Assembly (NCBI RefSeq): GCF_003994335.1
Contig: NZ_PNQZ01000059.1
Span: 1 to 64,000, forward strand
DNA from: Asaia sp. W19
Lineage (GTDB): Bacteria; Pseudomonadota; Alphaproteobacteria; Acetobacterales; Acetobacteraceae
Length of the DNA stretch: 64,000 nucleotides
Direction: 5' to 3'
Below the pieces are notes generated by a model. The model was not told the DNA's origin, ran no database searches, and saw only the letters and a program-made list of their open reading frames with translations. A program made the translations under genes and the position numbers. Positions 8,518-17,908 of the stretch are shown one piece after another; within the stretch, counting starts at the first letter, position 1; each line of letters starts with the position of its first letter.

Positions 8518-9995
8518 GCGAACGCTCCCGCATGCAGGGCGGGTCTGTGCGTGAAGCCCGCTGCCTTTTCCATGACACGTCCGGCGGCGAACAATGTCTC
8601 TTCCTCGAAATAGCGCCCGATCAGCTGCAGACCGAGCGGCAGACCGTCATGGTCGAGCCCGGCGGGCAGCGACAAGGCCGGAACGCCGGCCATGCTGGCG
8701 GGAACCGTGAAGATGTCGTTCAGATAGATCTGCACCGGGTCCGTCGGGCGCTCGGAATGGGCGAAGGCCGCAGAGGGCGCCGTGGGCGTCAGCAGCACAT
8801 CGACCGTGTCGAAGGCGTTCAGGAAGTCACGCTGGATGAGCGTGCGAACCTTTTGGGCGCGCAGATAATAGGCATCGTAATAGCCCGAAGACAGCACATA
8901 CGTCCCCATCAGGATACGACGTCGCACCTCCTCGCCAAACCCGGCATGGCGCGTCGCCTCATACAACTCGTCGAGCGAGGCCGCATCCACACGCTCGCCA
9001 AAACGCACACCGTCATAGCGGGCCAGATTGGACGAAGCCTCTGCCAGAGCCACGATATAATAGGTCGGCAGACCGTATTTCGTGTGCGGCAGAGAGACAT
9101 CAACGATCTCGGCCCCTGCGTCCCGCAGCCAGGCAATGCCCTGATCCCAAAGGGCTGCAATGTCCTCGGGCAAACTGTCCGGGCGATACTCGCGCGGAAT
9201 ACCGACCTTCAGCCCCTTCACGCCGCGCTCGAGTGCGTCCTCGTAACGCGGAACGGGGCGATCGACGGACGTACTGTCCTTGGGGTCGAAACCGGCCATG
9301 GATTCGAGCAGGATGGCACAATCTTCCATGGTGCGCGCCATCGGCCCGGCCTGATCGAGCGAACTCGCGAAGGCAATGGTGCCAAAGCGCGAGCAGCGGC
9401 CATAGGTCGGCTTGATACCCGTGATGCCACAATAGGAAGCAGGCTGGCGAATGGAGCCGCCCGTATCGGTGCCCGTCGTGCCAAGGGCGAGCCCCGCCGC
9501 CACCGCCGCAGCCGAGCCACCAGAGGAGCCACCCGGCACCAGGCTCACATCCGAGCCCCTGCGACGCCAGGGATTGGTCACCGGACCGAAAGCGGAGGTC
9601 ATGTTCGTCGAGCCCATGGCGAACTCGTCGAGATTGGTCTTGCCCAAAAAGATGGCGCCGTCGGCCAGCAGATTCGACGTGACCGTGCTCTCATAGGGAG
9701 GCACGAAATCGCGCAGAATATTGCTCGAGGCCGTTGTGCGGACACCGTTGGTGCAAAACAGATCCTTGATACCGAGCGGCAGGCCGCACAGCGATGGGGC
9801 ATCGCCAGTGGCCAGAAGCGCATCGGCAGCGCGTGCGCCAGCACGTGCCTGATCCTCGGTCACGGTCACAAAGCTGTTGATGTCGCCATCGAGCTTCTTG
9901 ATCGCGCCCAGGAAATGATCGGTCAGGTCGATCGCCGAGAGGCGGCGCTCACGCAGCGCCTTGCGTGCGGAGGCCAGGGTCAGATCATGCATCAC
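8514..9995 (-). CDS. gatA: Asp/Glu-tRNA(Asn/Gln) amidotransferase subunit A
   Basis: The amidase subunit of GatCAB. It hydrolyses glutamine and passes the ammonia to the activated aminoacyl-tRNA. It is 493 residues long, the usual length. The amidase-signature triad is visible: the catalytic Lys in GIKDLF (about residue 77), the cis-Ser in [15 protein letters not shown], and the nucleophilic Ser in [13 protein letters not shown]. It overlaps gatC by four bases upstream and gatB by four bases downstream, consistent with translational coupling. The long open frame on the opposite strand is an artefact of GC-rich codon use. Confidence 0.98.
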   Translation of the reverse strand: MMHDLTLASARKALRERRLSAIDLTDHFLGAIKKLDGDINSFVTVTEDQARAGARAADALLATGDAPSLCGLPLGIKDLFCTNGVRTTASSNILRDFVPPYESTVTSNLLADGAIFLGKTNLDEFAMGSTNMTSAFGPVTNPWRRRGSDVSLVPGGSSGGSAAAVAAGLALGTTGTDTGGSIRQPASYCGITGIKPTYGRCSRFGTIAFASSLDQAGPMARTMEDCAILLESMAGFDPKDSTSVDRPVPRYEDALERGVKGLKVGIPREYRPDSLPEDIAALWDQGIAWLRDAGAEIVDVSLPHTKYGLPTYYIVALAEASSNLARYDGVRFGERVDAASLDELYEATRHAGFGEEVRRRILMGTYVLSSGYYDAYYLRAQKVRTLIQRDFLNAFDTVDVLLTPTAPSAAFAHSERPTDPVQIYLNDIFTVPASMAGVPALSLPAGLDHDGLPLGLQLIGRYFEEETLFAAGRVMEKAAGFTHRPALHAGAFA

Positions 9996-10279
9996 TCGAC
10001 AACCTTCGGCACAGTGAAATAAGGGCCGACAGAGTCGGGGGCGTTGGACAACACGGCGTCGCGCTTGTCGCCATCGGTCACGACATCATCCCGCAGGCGC
10101 GGCGTAGCCAGGCCGGTGCCGATCATGGGCGGCACGTCGGTGATATCGACCTCGTTCAGTTGCTCGACCCAGCCCAGGATGCCGCTGAGCTCCTGGCGCA
10201 TCGCCTCGCATTCCTGATCACTGAGGCCAATTCGGGCCAGTTTTGCTATGCGCCTGACTGTGCGCGTTTCCAACGACAT
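9992..10279 (-). CDS. gatC: Asp/Glu-tRNA(Asn/Gln) amidotransferase subunit C
   Basis: The small stabilising subunit of GatCAB, about 95 residues. A frame open further upstream exists, but the start at 10279 ([17 protein letters not shown]) matches the family, whose members begin just before this helix. The GatC pattern continues with [14 protein letters not shown] and ends in [14 protein letters not shown]. It is the first gene of gatCAB. Its start lies 74 bases from the divergent ruvX start, so both promoters must sit in this short gap. Confidence 0.96.
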   Translation of the reverse strand: MSLETRTVRRIAKLARIGLSDQECEAMRQELSGILGWVEQLNEVDITDVPPMIGTGLATPRLRDDVVTDGDKRDAVLSNAPDSVGPYFTVPKVVE

Positions 10280-10353
10280 AAAGGATCGACTTTCCTGAAA
10301 GTGAGCGGATAATCCCGAGTGTCCAGAATTTCGCGAGATCATAACGCCTTCCC

Positions 10354-10821
10354 ATGACTCTGTTCAATCCATACGCCCTGCGCGACGCCCTCCCCTCAGG
10401 TGCTCGGTTGCTCGGGCTCGATCCAGGCCAGAAGACGATCGGCCTCGCCTTGAGCGATGTCACGCTCATGCTTGCCTCGCCTTATCTGAGCCTCAAGCGG
10501 AAGAAATTCGGGGAAACCGCCGAGGAGATCGGGCGCATCGTGCGCAAGGAAGGGATCGGGGGGCTGATCTGCGGACTGCCGCTTTCACTGGATGGCAGTT
10601 TCGGCCCTGCGGCCCGCTCGGCCCAGGACTGGATGACGGAGCTCTCCACCCGCCTTGACCTTCCCGCCTGTTGCTGGGATGAGCGGCTCTCCTCGAGCGC
10701 GGTCAATCGCTTCCTGATTCAGGAGGCCGATATGACGCGCAAACGTCGTGCCGAAGTCGTGGACAAGATGGCCGCAGCTTACACGCTGCAATCCTGGCTG
10801 GATGCGACCAAACCCGAATGA
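10354..10821 (+). CDS. ruvX: Putative pre-16S rRNA nuclease / Holliday junction resolvase YqgF
   Basis: A 155-residue RNase H-fold protein of the YqgF/RuvX family, linked to 16S rRNA 5'-end processing and possibly to Holliday junction resolution. The first acidic site is in GLDPGQKTIGLALSD (residues 21-35). ICGLPLSLDGSFGP and the WDERLSS motif with its acidic residues follow, and DKMAAAYTLQSWLD carries the last Asp. Length is typical. It is divergent from gatC and its last 43 bases overlap the end of the LacI-family gene on the other strand. Confidence 0.92.
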   Translation: MTLFNPYALRDALPSGARLLGLDPGQKTIGLALSDVTLMLASPYLSLKRKKFGETAEEIGRIVRKEGIGGLICGLPLSLDGSFGPAARSAQDWMTELSTRLDLPACCWDERLSSSAVNRFLIQEADMTRKRRAEVVDKMAAAYTLQSWLDATKPE

Positions 10822-11873
10822 GCCTGCCTCACCCGGGCGCCCTCCGGGGAGAAAGGCTTTACAGGCGCGCCGCAAGAATCGCGAAGGACGAGCTCAGGGG
10901 CGAAGATGCGCGTCTGCGGCGGCGCGGCCGGCGTCTCCATTGCCTGATCCAACAGGGTGAGCGCGGCCTCGGCAATTGCCTCGACCGGCTGGCGAACCAC
11001 GGTCAAACGAGGCTGAAAGCAATCGGCCCATTCGAAATCATCAAACCCGACCACCGCCATCTGCTCGGGCACCGTCAGCCCATAGTCGCGGATCGCCTGC
11101 ATCACCCCGATCATCGCATGATTATTTCCTGCCATGATCGCGCTGGGCGGCTTCGGCGCAGCCAACAGCGCGCAGGTGGCGCGTCGTGCGGCCGCAACAT
11201 CGCTTGTCCCGGTCACGATAAGTCCCGTCACAGGGGCGTCCGCCGCCTGCGCACAGGCCCGAAATGCCGCCACACGCTGCGTGGTTGAAGCAATGAGGGG
11301 CTGCCCTGCCACGAGAGCGATGCGCTCGTGCCCACGACGGCGCAGATGATCATACAAGAGAGTGATCCCAAGAGCATTATCGCATCCGGCCTGGCTGAAC
11401 GCCGGAGCAATCAGCCTGTCGACCAGAACGCTCGGTATCTTGTTGCGGGCAAGATAATCCAGCGTGGGCCAGGGAGCACTGACGCCCGCAGGGGCCAGCA
11501 GGATTCCGTCGACGCGTCGACGATGGAAGGATCTGATGATCTCGATCTCGCGCGCGGGGTCCTCGGCCGTATCGGCCAGAAAGACCATCTTGCCCCGCGC
11601 CGATAGCCCGCGGACGATCGCCCCCACCAGATCGATGAAATAGGGATTGGAAACCGCCGCCAGCGCCACGCCAATCGTGTTGGTCTGCCCGCCACCACGC
11701 GCGAGCTGCCTGGCGAGGCTGTTGGGCACATAGCCGGTTTCGGCTATGGCCGCCTCAACGGCGGCGCGCGTTTCCGGTTGGACATGGCGCGTATTGTTGA
11801 CGACATGAGAGACCGTCGAAACCGCCACGTTCGCCCGGCGGGCCACATCCGACATCTTAACCAGAGCGGTCAC
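10779..11873 (-). CDS. LacI family transcriptional regulator of sugar ABC operon
   Basis: A DNA-binding repressor with an N-terminal helix-turn-helix (KMSDVARRANVAVSTVSHVV, then NNTRHVQPETRAAV) and a periplasmic-binding-protein-like effector domain (IGVALAAVSNPYF, GILLAPAG, VVGFDDFEWADCF). The GTG at 11873, directly after a GGAAGGGAG sequence, or the ATG at 11855 could be the start; both precede the HTH. It is the last gene of the sugar transporter cluster and probably controls it through the 20-bp palindrome at 17014-17033. The effector sugar is unknown. The C-terminus runs 43 bases into the end of convergent ruvX and adds about 30 residues beyond the usual family end. Confidence 0.9.
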   Translation of the reverse strand: MTALVKMSDVARRANVAVSTVSHVVNNTRHVQPETRAAVEAAIAETGYVPNSLARQLARGGGQTNTIGVALAAVSNPYFIDLVGAIVRGLSARGKMVFLADTAEDPAREIEIIRSFHRRRVDGILLAPAGVSAPWPTLDYLARNKIPSVLVDRLIAPAFSQAGCDNALGITLLYDHLRRRGHERIALVAGQPLIASTTQRVAAFRACAQAADAPVTGLIVTGTSDVAAARRATCALLAAPKPPSAIMAGNNHAMIGVMQAIRDYGLTVPEQMAVVGFDDFEWADCFQPRLTVVRQPVEAIAEAALTLLDQAMETPAAPPQTRIFAPELVLRDSCGAPVKPFSPEGARVRQAHSGLVASSQDCSV

Positions 11874-11931
11874 TCCCTTCCAAAGGCGTGCCCCGTCCCG
11901 ATACCGCAGGACCGGGGCCGCGCTCCCCGTC

Positions 11932-12957
11932 TCAGAAGGGGAATTCATCCACAGTGGCGGGCGTTGCTACCTTGGGCGGACCAAGCAGGACGAGCCCGTC
12001 TTTCCCGACCGTGTACGAGCCGAGATGCCCCGCCGTAAAGGTCGCACCGGCCTCTGGCTTGAACCTGCATTGCGCGAGACCCTGAGCCGCGTAATAGGAG
12101 AGATAGCCAAGGTCAGGCACGTTCCACCACACATCGGCCAGTGAACCGTCCTTGACGTATTTCTTGACGAGGCTCACCGGACCGAGGCCGGAAAGCTTGA
12201 TCTTTCCTGAAAGCCCGGCCTGATCGAGGGCGCGTGCAGCCGCAGGCAGTCCGATCCCCGCCGGGACGATGATGCCCTTGAGATTGGGAAAGGCCTGAAC
12301 CAGAGCGAGAGTCTGCTGCTGGTTGATCTGCTCGCTCTCCTGCCCGTAGGCGACCTGGACCAGCTTCATCTTCGCAAATTTCGGGTCGCTCGCGATGGTC
12401 TGCTTCATGTTCGCGATCCAGCGATTCTGGTTCGTCGCGGTCGGAGTGGAAGACAGGATGGCAAATTCACCATCGTAATTGATCGCCTTGCCGAGGCTTT
12501 CGAGCATGCTCTGACCCAGGAGTTCCGATTGCGCCTGATTGATGAAAATCGAGCGTGCCTTGGGTGCCACGTCGGAATCGTAGGTGAGAACCCAGACATT
12601 CTGGGCCTGGGCGCGCCTTATCGCTGGCGCCAGGGCGTTGGCGTCATTCCCCGAGATCACGATGGCATCCACGCCCTGCGTCACCATGTTATTGATGAAC
12701 GCGATCTGCGCCTCTGCAGTCGCCTCCGAAGGCGCCTGCAGCACGATCTTGCCGCCGATCTCCTTCTGCGCCTTTTGCGCGCCCGTATTGGCGGACTGGA
12801 AAAAGGGATCAGTATCAAGCTTGGGAATATACCCGACCGTCACCGGGCCCTTGCGGCACTCGGCGGCTTGTGCCGTGGCCCCAAGCGCGAGGGTCAGAGC
12901 GGCGACACCCGAGAGGCAGGCCATACGTGAAGCGGTACGGAAAGAGAAAAGAGACAT
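11932..12957 (-). CDS. Sugar ABC transporter periplasmic substrate-binding protein
   Basis: A 341-residue binding protein of the type I periplasmic sugar-binding family, closest in layout to RhaS/LsrB-type proteins. The signal peptide covers about residues 1-31 (hydrophobic core VAALTLALGATAQAA, then AECRKG). Features include VGYIPKLDTDPFFQSAN, GVDAIVISGNDANAL, LTYDSDVAP and PAGIGLPAAARALDQAGL. It captures the sugar in the periplasm for the two permease domains encoded just upstream. Rhamnose or an AI-2-like sugar is a possible ligand by family resemblance only, since no catabolic gene lies in the cluster. Codons 1-341 are intact. Confidence 0.9.
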   Translation of the reverse strand: MSLFSFRTASRMACLSGVAALTLALGATAQAAECRKGPVTVGYIPKLDTDPFFQSANTGAQKAQKEIGGKIVLQAPSEATAEAQIAFINNMVTQGVDAIVISGNDANALAPAIRRAQAQNVWVLTYDSDVAPKARSIFINQAQSELLGQSMLESLGKAINYDGEFAILSSTPTATNQNRWIANMKQTIASDPKFAKMKLVQVAYGQESEQINQQQTLALVQAFPNLKGIIVPAGIGLPAAARALDQAGLSGKIKLSGLGPVSLVKKYVKDGSLADVWWNVPDLGYLSYYAAQGLAQCRFKPEAGATFTAGHLGSYTVGKDGLVLLGPPKVATPATVDEFPF

Positions 12958-13065
12958 GATCTTCTGAACCTTGTCAGAGCGGGAACGAGAGAGAGAAATG
13001 TCCTGAACGGGCCTAGAGACGGGCGACTGATCAATGCGCTCTGAAGGCCCTGCACCGGGCCCGAC

Positions 13066-14127
13066 CTAAGATGCGGGCTCTGGCAGTACCACCTCGGGTG
13101 GCGGCGGTGGGGCCCGGCGCCGTGCCGCATCGAGACGCGTCTGAAATACGCCCCCAAGCAGCAGCGACAGGATCAGGAGCAGCCCGATGGAAATGCCCTG
13201 GGCATTCCCCCCTACCCCTTCCAGACCCAGCACATCGCGCAGCAGGGCCACGAGAATCACCGCCCAGATCCCGCCCGACAGGCGACCGCGCCCACCAAAG
13301 ACGCTGATCCCGCCCAGGAGGGCCATGGTGATGATCTCTAGCTCGAAACCCTGTGCGTTATTGGCGCGCGCATTGGAGAGGCGCGCCGTGAAAACGATCC
13401 CGGCAATGGCACAGACCAGACCGGAGAGCGTGAACAGCCACAGCCTCAGCCGGTCACTGCGAATGCCCGAATAGCGGGCCACCTCGGGACTGCCGCCGAT
13501 TGCATAGATGCGCCGCCCTATAGCTGTACGATGCAGGACGATCGCGAATATTGGCGCGAGAATCAGAAAGGGCAGGATCGTCTGTGGAATGGCGGCGGTG
13601 AACAGAGGCGCGATGCCGAAATCCGTCAATGCATCGGGCAGTTCATTCACTGAGTCCGCCCCCAGAAGCACATAGCCCAGCCCACGATACAGCCCCATCG
13701 TTCCCAACGTGACCAGCAGCGATGCCAGGCCAAGCCGGGTGACCAGCCAGCCATTGAGCGCCCCGCAAAGGGCGCCAGCCAGAAGCACAACCGGTATAGC
13801 GTCCATGAGTGGCCAGCCTGATTGAAGCAGCACGCCCAGAATACAGCTCGTCAACGCCAGGATGCTGGCCACGGACAGGTCGATCTCGCGCACGATCATC
13901 AACAGCGCCATAGGCAGGACGATCAGGGCTTTTTCGGAAACCAGGGCGATGGCCTGGGACAGATTGAAGCTGGTCGCAAAGCGCGGCACGAAAACCACCG
14001 CAAGGAGGAGCGCGATCAGGGTAATAATGCCAAGCCCCGTATCCCAACTCGCAAAATCGCGCAGAGAGATTTTTGGGGAGCGTACAGCTCCGGCTTTCCT
14101 GCCCTGCAGGGAAAGGGACGCACTCAT
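13066..14127 (-). CDS. Sugar ABC transporter permease (RbsC/BPD_transp_2 family)
   Basis: A 353-residue inner-membrane permease with eight or more hydrophobic segments. The family signature region ALTSCILGVLLQSGW, ALCGALNGWLVTRLGLASL and the EIDLSVASI motif near residue 84 place it in the ribose/rhamnose/AI-2 permease group. Its ATG overlaps the stop of the upstream fused ATPase-permease by four bases (ATGA), and the binding protein follows 108 bases downstream. With the permease half of the fusion it probably makes a heterodimeric channel, as RhaP/RhaQ do. The C-terminus ends in a Pro-rich tail. Confidence 0.92.
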   Translation of the reverse strand: MSASLSLQGRKAGAVRSPKISLRDFASWDTGLGIITLIALLLAVVFVPRFATSFNLSQAIALVSEKALIVLPMALLMIVREIDLSVASILALTSCILGVLLQSGWPLMDAIPVVLLAGALCGALNGWLVTRLGLASLLVTLGTMGLYRGLGYVLLGADSVNELPDALTDFGIAPLFTAAIPQTILPFLILAPIFAIVLHRTAIGRRIYAIGGSPEVARYSGIRSDRLRLWLFTLSGLVCAIAGIVFTARLSNARANNAQGFELEIITMALLGGISVFGGRGRLSGGIWAVILVALLRDVLGLEGVGGNAQGISIGLLLILSLLLGGVFQTRLDAARRRAPPPPPEVVLPEPAS

Positions 14128-16928
14128 GATACGGCTCCGATCTGTGCGGATGTCGGGAGTGAGGACGACGCGCGTGGGGTCTGTTTTCTGTCGGGTCCCT
14201 GTTGGGCTGCGCGGTGCGTGACCGTACGAGTGGCCCGCCGGGAGACGAAGGCATCGAGCGCGATGGCCAGCACGATGACAAGGCCGTAAACCCCCTGCAG
14301 CCAGAGCGGATTGACGCGAACCAGTGTCAGACCGTTCTGTATGGCGAGGAGCAGGAGTGCGCCGAGAATGACACCTGTGATCGTGCCGACACCGCCCCTG
14401 ATCGCTGTGCCGCCTACGACGACAGCAGCCACCACGGTCAGCTCGTACCCATAGGCGACGCGTGCGTCGACGACGGCATAACGTGACGCCCAGAGAGCGC
14501 CATCGAGACCTGCCAGGAGTCCCGAGGCGATGAAGGCCATCAGCACGAGGCGTTCGCGCCGGATACCGATCAGACTGGCCCCATCCGGGTTGGAGCCGAC
14601 GGCGAAAAGCTCGCGGCCCGTTGAGCTGCGTTTCAGGAGGAAAGCCAGAGCGGCCATGACCAGCGCCGCCAGAACGAGAATACCCGGAACACCGAGAACA
14701 TGGGCACCCGTCATATCGAGCCAGGATTGCGGCACCTGCTCGGAGCTGATCTGGCGCCCCCCGGCAATCAGGCTGTTCACGCCGCGATAAAGCGAGAGTG
14801 TTCCCAGCGTCACCACAATCGAGGGAACCTTGCCATAGGCCACGACCAGACCATTGGCGAGACCGCAGCCGGCCCCGACCAGACAGGCAATCATCACCGC
14901 CAGAGCTACGGGCATATGGGGGAAAAGCCGGAGCGAGTCTGCCGCCATATAGGCCGAAAGCCCGATGACCGACGCCACGGAAAGATCGATATTACGCGTA
15001 ATCATCACGAGCATCATGCCAGCCGATGCGATCATCAGCAGGGCCAGATCCATCCCCACCGTCTCTATATTGGCGAGTTGCAGCATACGCGGGTTGATCA
15101 GCGCAGCGGGAATGATCACCGCCAGAATGGCTGCGAGCAGCCCGAGCTCACGCCCCAGCAGCCAATGCCGCCCCGCAGGACGTGGGTTCGTGGCTGGGTC
15201 GCGTCGTGCGGCGACAATGGCTGCGCTGTCTTCTATCGCATATTCTGCCAGGGGCTCGCGGCTCTCTGCTGCGCCGGGAATTCGTGGCAGGGGGATATCG
15301 GGTTCCGATATGACCGGCCGCGCGGCCCCAGCATCCGTCGCAGCAAGAAGAACGGCCTCCTGCGTGGCGAGCTCGCGTGGCATGATGGTAGAGAGATGCC
15401 CCTCGCGGAACACCGCAACATCATGGCACATGCCCAGCAATTCGGACATGTCGGATGAGATCAGAATGATAGCCATGCCCTGACGGGCCAGATCGGCAAT
15501 CAGGGCATGCACCTCGCTCTTGGCGTTGATGTCAATGCCCTGGGTCGGCTCGTCCAGAATCAGGACACGCGGCCCGGTTGCAAGCCATTTGGCCAGCACG
15601 ACCTTTTGCTGATTGCCACCCGACAAAGTGCGCACGGGCTGATCATAGGAAGAAAAGCGCAGTCGCATGCGCTCCAGAGGGTGCGCGACAAGATCGAGTG
15701 TCTTATCCCTACTCACCAATCCGTTTCGCGTGGTCTGAGGCAGAACCGAAAGCGCTGCATTGTCGAGAATGGAAAAATCCATGACCAGGCTCTGGCCGAG
15801 CCGGTCCTCCGAAACATAGGCGATCCCTGCCTTCATCGCCTCGCTTGCGCTTGCGAAAGTGATTTCGCGACCCTCCAGCACGATGTGACCCGCATTGGCG
15901 CGGTCGATCCCGAACAGCACGCGTGCAACCTCGGTCCGCCCCGCCCCAACCAACCCGCCAAAACCCAGAATCTGCCCCTTGCGCAGACCAAACGACACAT
16001 CGGTGAAGACACCCTGACGGCATAGACCGTCGACGCGCAGGATCTCGTCCTGACCAGGAGGTGAAAGCGGAGGGTAGAGATTTTGCAATTCGCGCCCGAT
16101 CATGAGCTGGACGGCGGTGTCCGGGCCGATCGTTGCGACCGGTCCCTCCCCGACCTGATGCCCGTCACGCAGCACCACGATGCGATCGGCAATACGATAG
16201 ACTTCCTCCATACGATGACCGACGAACATCATCGCCACGCCCTGACGCTTGAGGTCATCCACGACTGCGAAAAGCTTCTCGACCTCGCCACGAGAGAGTG
16301 AGGCCGTGGGCTCATCCATGATGAGCACCTTGGCATTCACCGATAAGGCGCGCGCGATCTCGACGAGCTGCTGCTCCGAGGAGCGCAAAAGACCCAGAAG
16401 ACGGTCAGGCGGCGCGTCCAGCCCTACGATTTTCAGCAGGCGCGCGGCCTCGCTGTCGATACGGGTGCGATCGAGCGTGTGCAACGCGGTGCGCGGCATA
16501 TGCCCGATGGCGATATTCTCGGCGATCGTCAGATCTGGAAACAGCCCGGGATGCTGGTGCATGACTGCCAGCCCGCGGGCCAAGGCGTCCTGCGGAGAAC
16601 GCAGGACGATATCCTCATCCCCGATCCGCACACTCCCCGTATCAGGCCGGTGAACGCCGGCCAGCATCTTGACGCAGGTACTCTTGCCGGCGCCGTTTTC
16701 ACCCAGCAGGGCGACCACTTCTCCGCGGTAGAGGGAAAAATCCGCATGGGCGAGGGCGATCACCCCACCAAAGACCTTGCTCACCCCAGAGAGCGCCGCA
16801 GCCACCTCAGGTATCCGAGCGCCTCCCGCTTCCTGCTGGGAATCATATATGCCCTGAGGAGAGATACCGGGCGGTGTCCCCGCCCTATCTCCCATCTCAG
16901 AATTGGCTCCAACCTCGACGTCAGCCAT
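14124..16928 (-). CDS. Fused sugar ABC ATPase (two NBDs) and permease
   Basis: A 934-residue fusion of an RbsA-like tandem ATPase with an RbsC-like permease. Counting from the chosen start, the first nucleotide-binding domain has Walker A GENGAGKSTCVK (about residue 78) and Walker B VLIMDEPTASL. The second keeps LSGGNQQKVVLAKWL and VLILDEPTQGID. The permease half (about residues 590-930) carries NIDLSVASVIGLSAYM and CGLANGLVVAYGKVPSIVV. The second domain's Walker A region reads GFGGLVGAGRTEVARVLFG, the degenerate form normal for the RbsA family. The ATG at 16928 is chosen for its GGAG seven bases before; the frame upstream crosses the operator. Confidence 0.92.
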   Translation of the reverse strand: MADVEVGANSEMGDRAGTPPGISPQGIYDSQQEAGGARIPEVAAALSGVSKVFGGVIALAHADFSLYRGEVVALLGENGAGKSTCVKMLAGVHRPDTGSVRIGDEDIVLRSPQDALARGLAVMHQHPGLFPDLTIAENIAIGHMPRTALHTLDRTRIDSEAARLLKIVGLDAPPDRLLGLLRSSEQQLVEIARALSVNAKVLIMDEPTASLSRGEVEKLFAVVDDLKRQGVAMMFVGHRMEEVYRIADRIVVLRDGHQVGEGPVATIGPDTAVQLMIGRELQNLYPPLSPPGQDEILRVDGLCRQGVFTDVSFGLRKGQILGFGGLVGAGRTEVARVLFGIDRANAGHIVLEGREITFASASEAMKAGIAYVSEDRLGQSLVMDFSILDNAALSVLPQTTRNGLVSRDKTLDLVAHPLERMRLRFSSYDQPVRTLSGGNQQKVVLAKWLATGPRVLILDEPTQGIDINAKSEVHALIADLARQGMAIILISSDMSELLGMCHDVAVFREGHLSTIMPRELATQEAVLLAATDAGAARPVISEPDIPLPRIPGAAESREPLAEYAIEDSAAIVAARRDPATNPRPAGRHWLLGRELGLLAAILAVIIPAALINPRMLQLANIETVGMDLALLMIASAGMMLVMITRNIDLSVASVIGLSAYMAADSLRLFPHMPVALAVMIACLVGAGCGLANGLVVAYGKVPSIVVTLGTLSLYRGVNSLIAGGRQISSEQVPQSWLDMTGAHVLGVPGILVLAALVMAALAFLLKRSSTGRELFAVGSNPDGASLIGIRRERLVLMAFIASGLLAGLDGALWASRYAVVDARVAYGYELTVVAAVVVGGTAIRGGVGTITGVILGALLLLAIQNGLTLVRVNPLWLQGVYGLVIVLAIALDAFVSRRATRTVTHRAAQQGPDRKQTPRASSSLPTSAQIGAVS

Positions 16929-17013
16929 CACGAAACTCCGATCAGAGGCCGATCCCGGCACACAGGGCGAAAGCCGTTCCTGCACCGAACAGAATTGGAC
17001 GCTACGGAGATCG

Positions 17014-17033
17014 AAGCGCTTGCGCAAGCGCTT
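17014..17033. promoter_or_regulatory. 20-bp perfect palindrome, probable LacI-family operator
   Basis: The sequence AAGCGCTTGCGCAAGCGCTT is self-complementary and contains the AAGCGCTT core typical of LacI-family sites twice. It lies 86 bases upstream of the fused ATPase-permease start, at the head of an operon that ends with a LacI-type regulator. It most likely mediates sugar-responsive control of the transporter. Binding by that regulator is inferred. Confidence 0.7.
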
Positions 17034-17908
17034 GCCTGAAAGAATCACAACTATTTGTTTCTCGTTATCATCGATACGTTATTTTCTGGAGCTCGCGGCG
17101 CGTATGGATCACTGAGGAAGTCTGAACCATCAGCGCCACTCGGTGAGGAGAAACATGCCCTGTGCGCTCTACCGCGCGCTGCAGCCGGGATGTGCCCTCG
17201 GGGAAGAAGATAACGCTCTTTGCGTCGCTCATCGGCTCAGGCCGAGCGCCGCGCCATGGAAAATAGAAACTATGATAAATATTTATAATCAGTAACTTAT
17301 ATGGTTTATATAATAATAGACTTCAAGTTGAGCATCCGAGAGCGCTTCGGGCAGCCTCAGTCTCGCGTGCACGGCCTGTAACTGGCTCAGGTACCCGAAA
17401 AGCCAGCCATTCCAGATGGAGTCACGAGCGAGACCTAAAGCGGAGAGAGCCGTTATCCCCTTCCGGGCACGCGTCTCCTGAGCTGCATGATGCCGACCAA
17501 AGAGCCTCGCTGAGTGCGGTTAGGACGCCATATCTAACAAAAGAATGTTATGATTCTGAGACGCACGCATCTCAGCGTATGCCTGTGTGTAGAACGCGAG
17601 CAAAAGCCATGCTCGACAGGTTACCAAGCCGTTCTCTGTCGTGACCTCACCAGATCATCGCGAGACGGCATTCAACAAGACGCAACGAGCACGATTACTC
17701 CGCAGAACATCAGGCCTGGTCAGGCACTCTGGGAAACGATGCTGGGGTAACGACGGGCCTCGCCAACAGAAAGACTGAAGACAAGCCCCTTCGCCATGCC
17801 GGGCTCTTCGGCATCGGGGCATGAGCACCCAAGCCGGGAGCGAATATCAGGGAAATAGAGACCGTTAGTCGGCCTTTTCTCACGCGATGGGTGAGCTACC
17901 CTTGGAGC
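17034..17908. other. Intergenic region between sugar ABC operon and cdh
   Basis: About 875 bases without a supported gene. It contains a very AT-rich patch around 17265-17325, a candidate promoter area for the minus-strand operon. A 66-codon frame at 17550 has no ribosome site. A weak hairpin at about 17796-17814 (ATGCCG pairing with CGGCAT) could end the cdh transcript. Confidence 0.4.

Noticed and set aside
8448..10022. 524-codon open frame on the plus strand opposite gatA
   Set aside because: It mirrors the codons of gatA on the other strand, has no ribosome site and an Arg/Gly/His-rich composition typical of antisense frames in GC-rich genes.
14700..15458. 252-codon plus-strand frame inside the fused ABC gene
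   Set aside because: It is a shadow of the permease domain with low-complexity His/Arg content.
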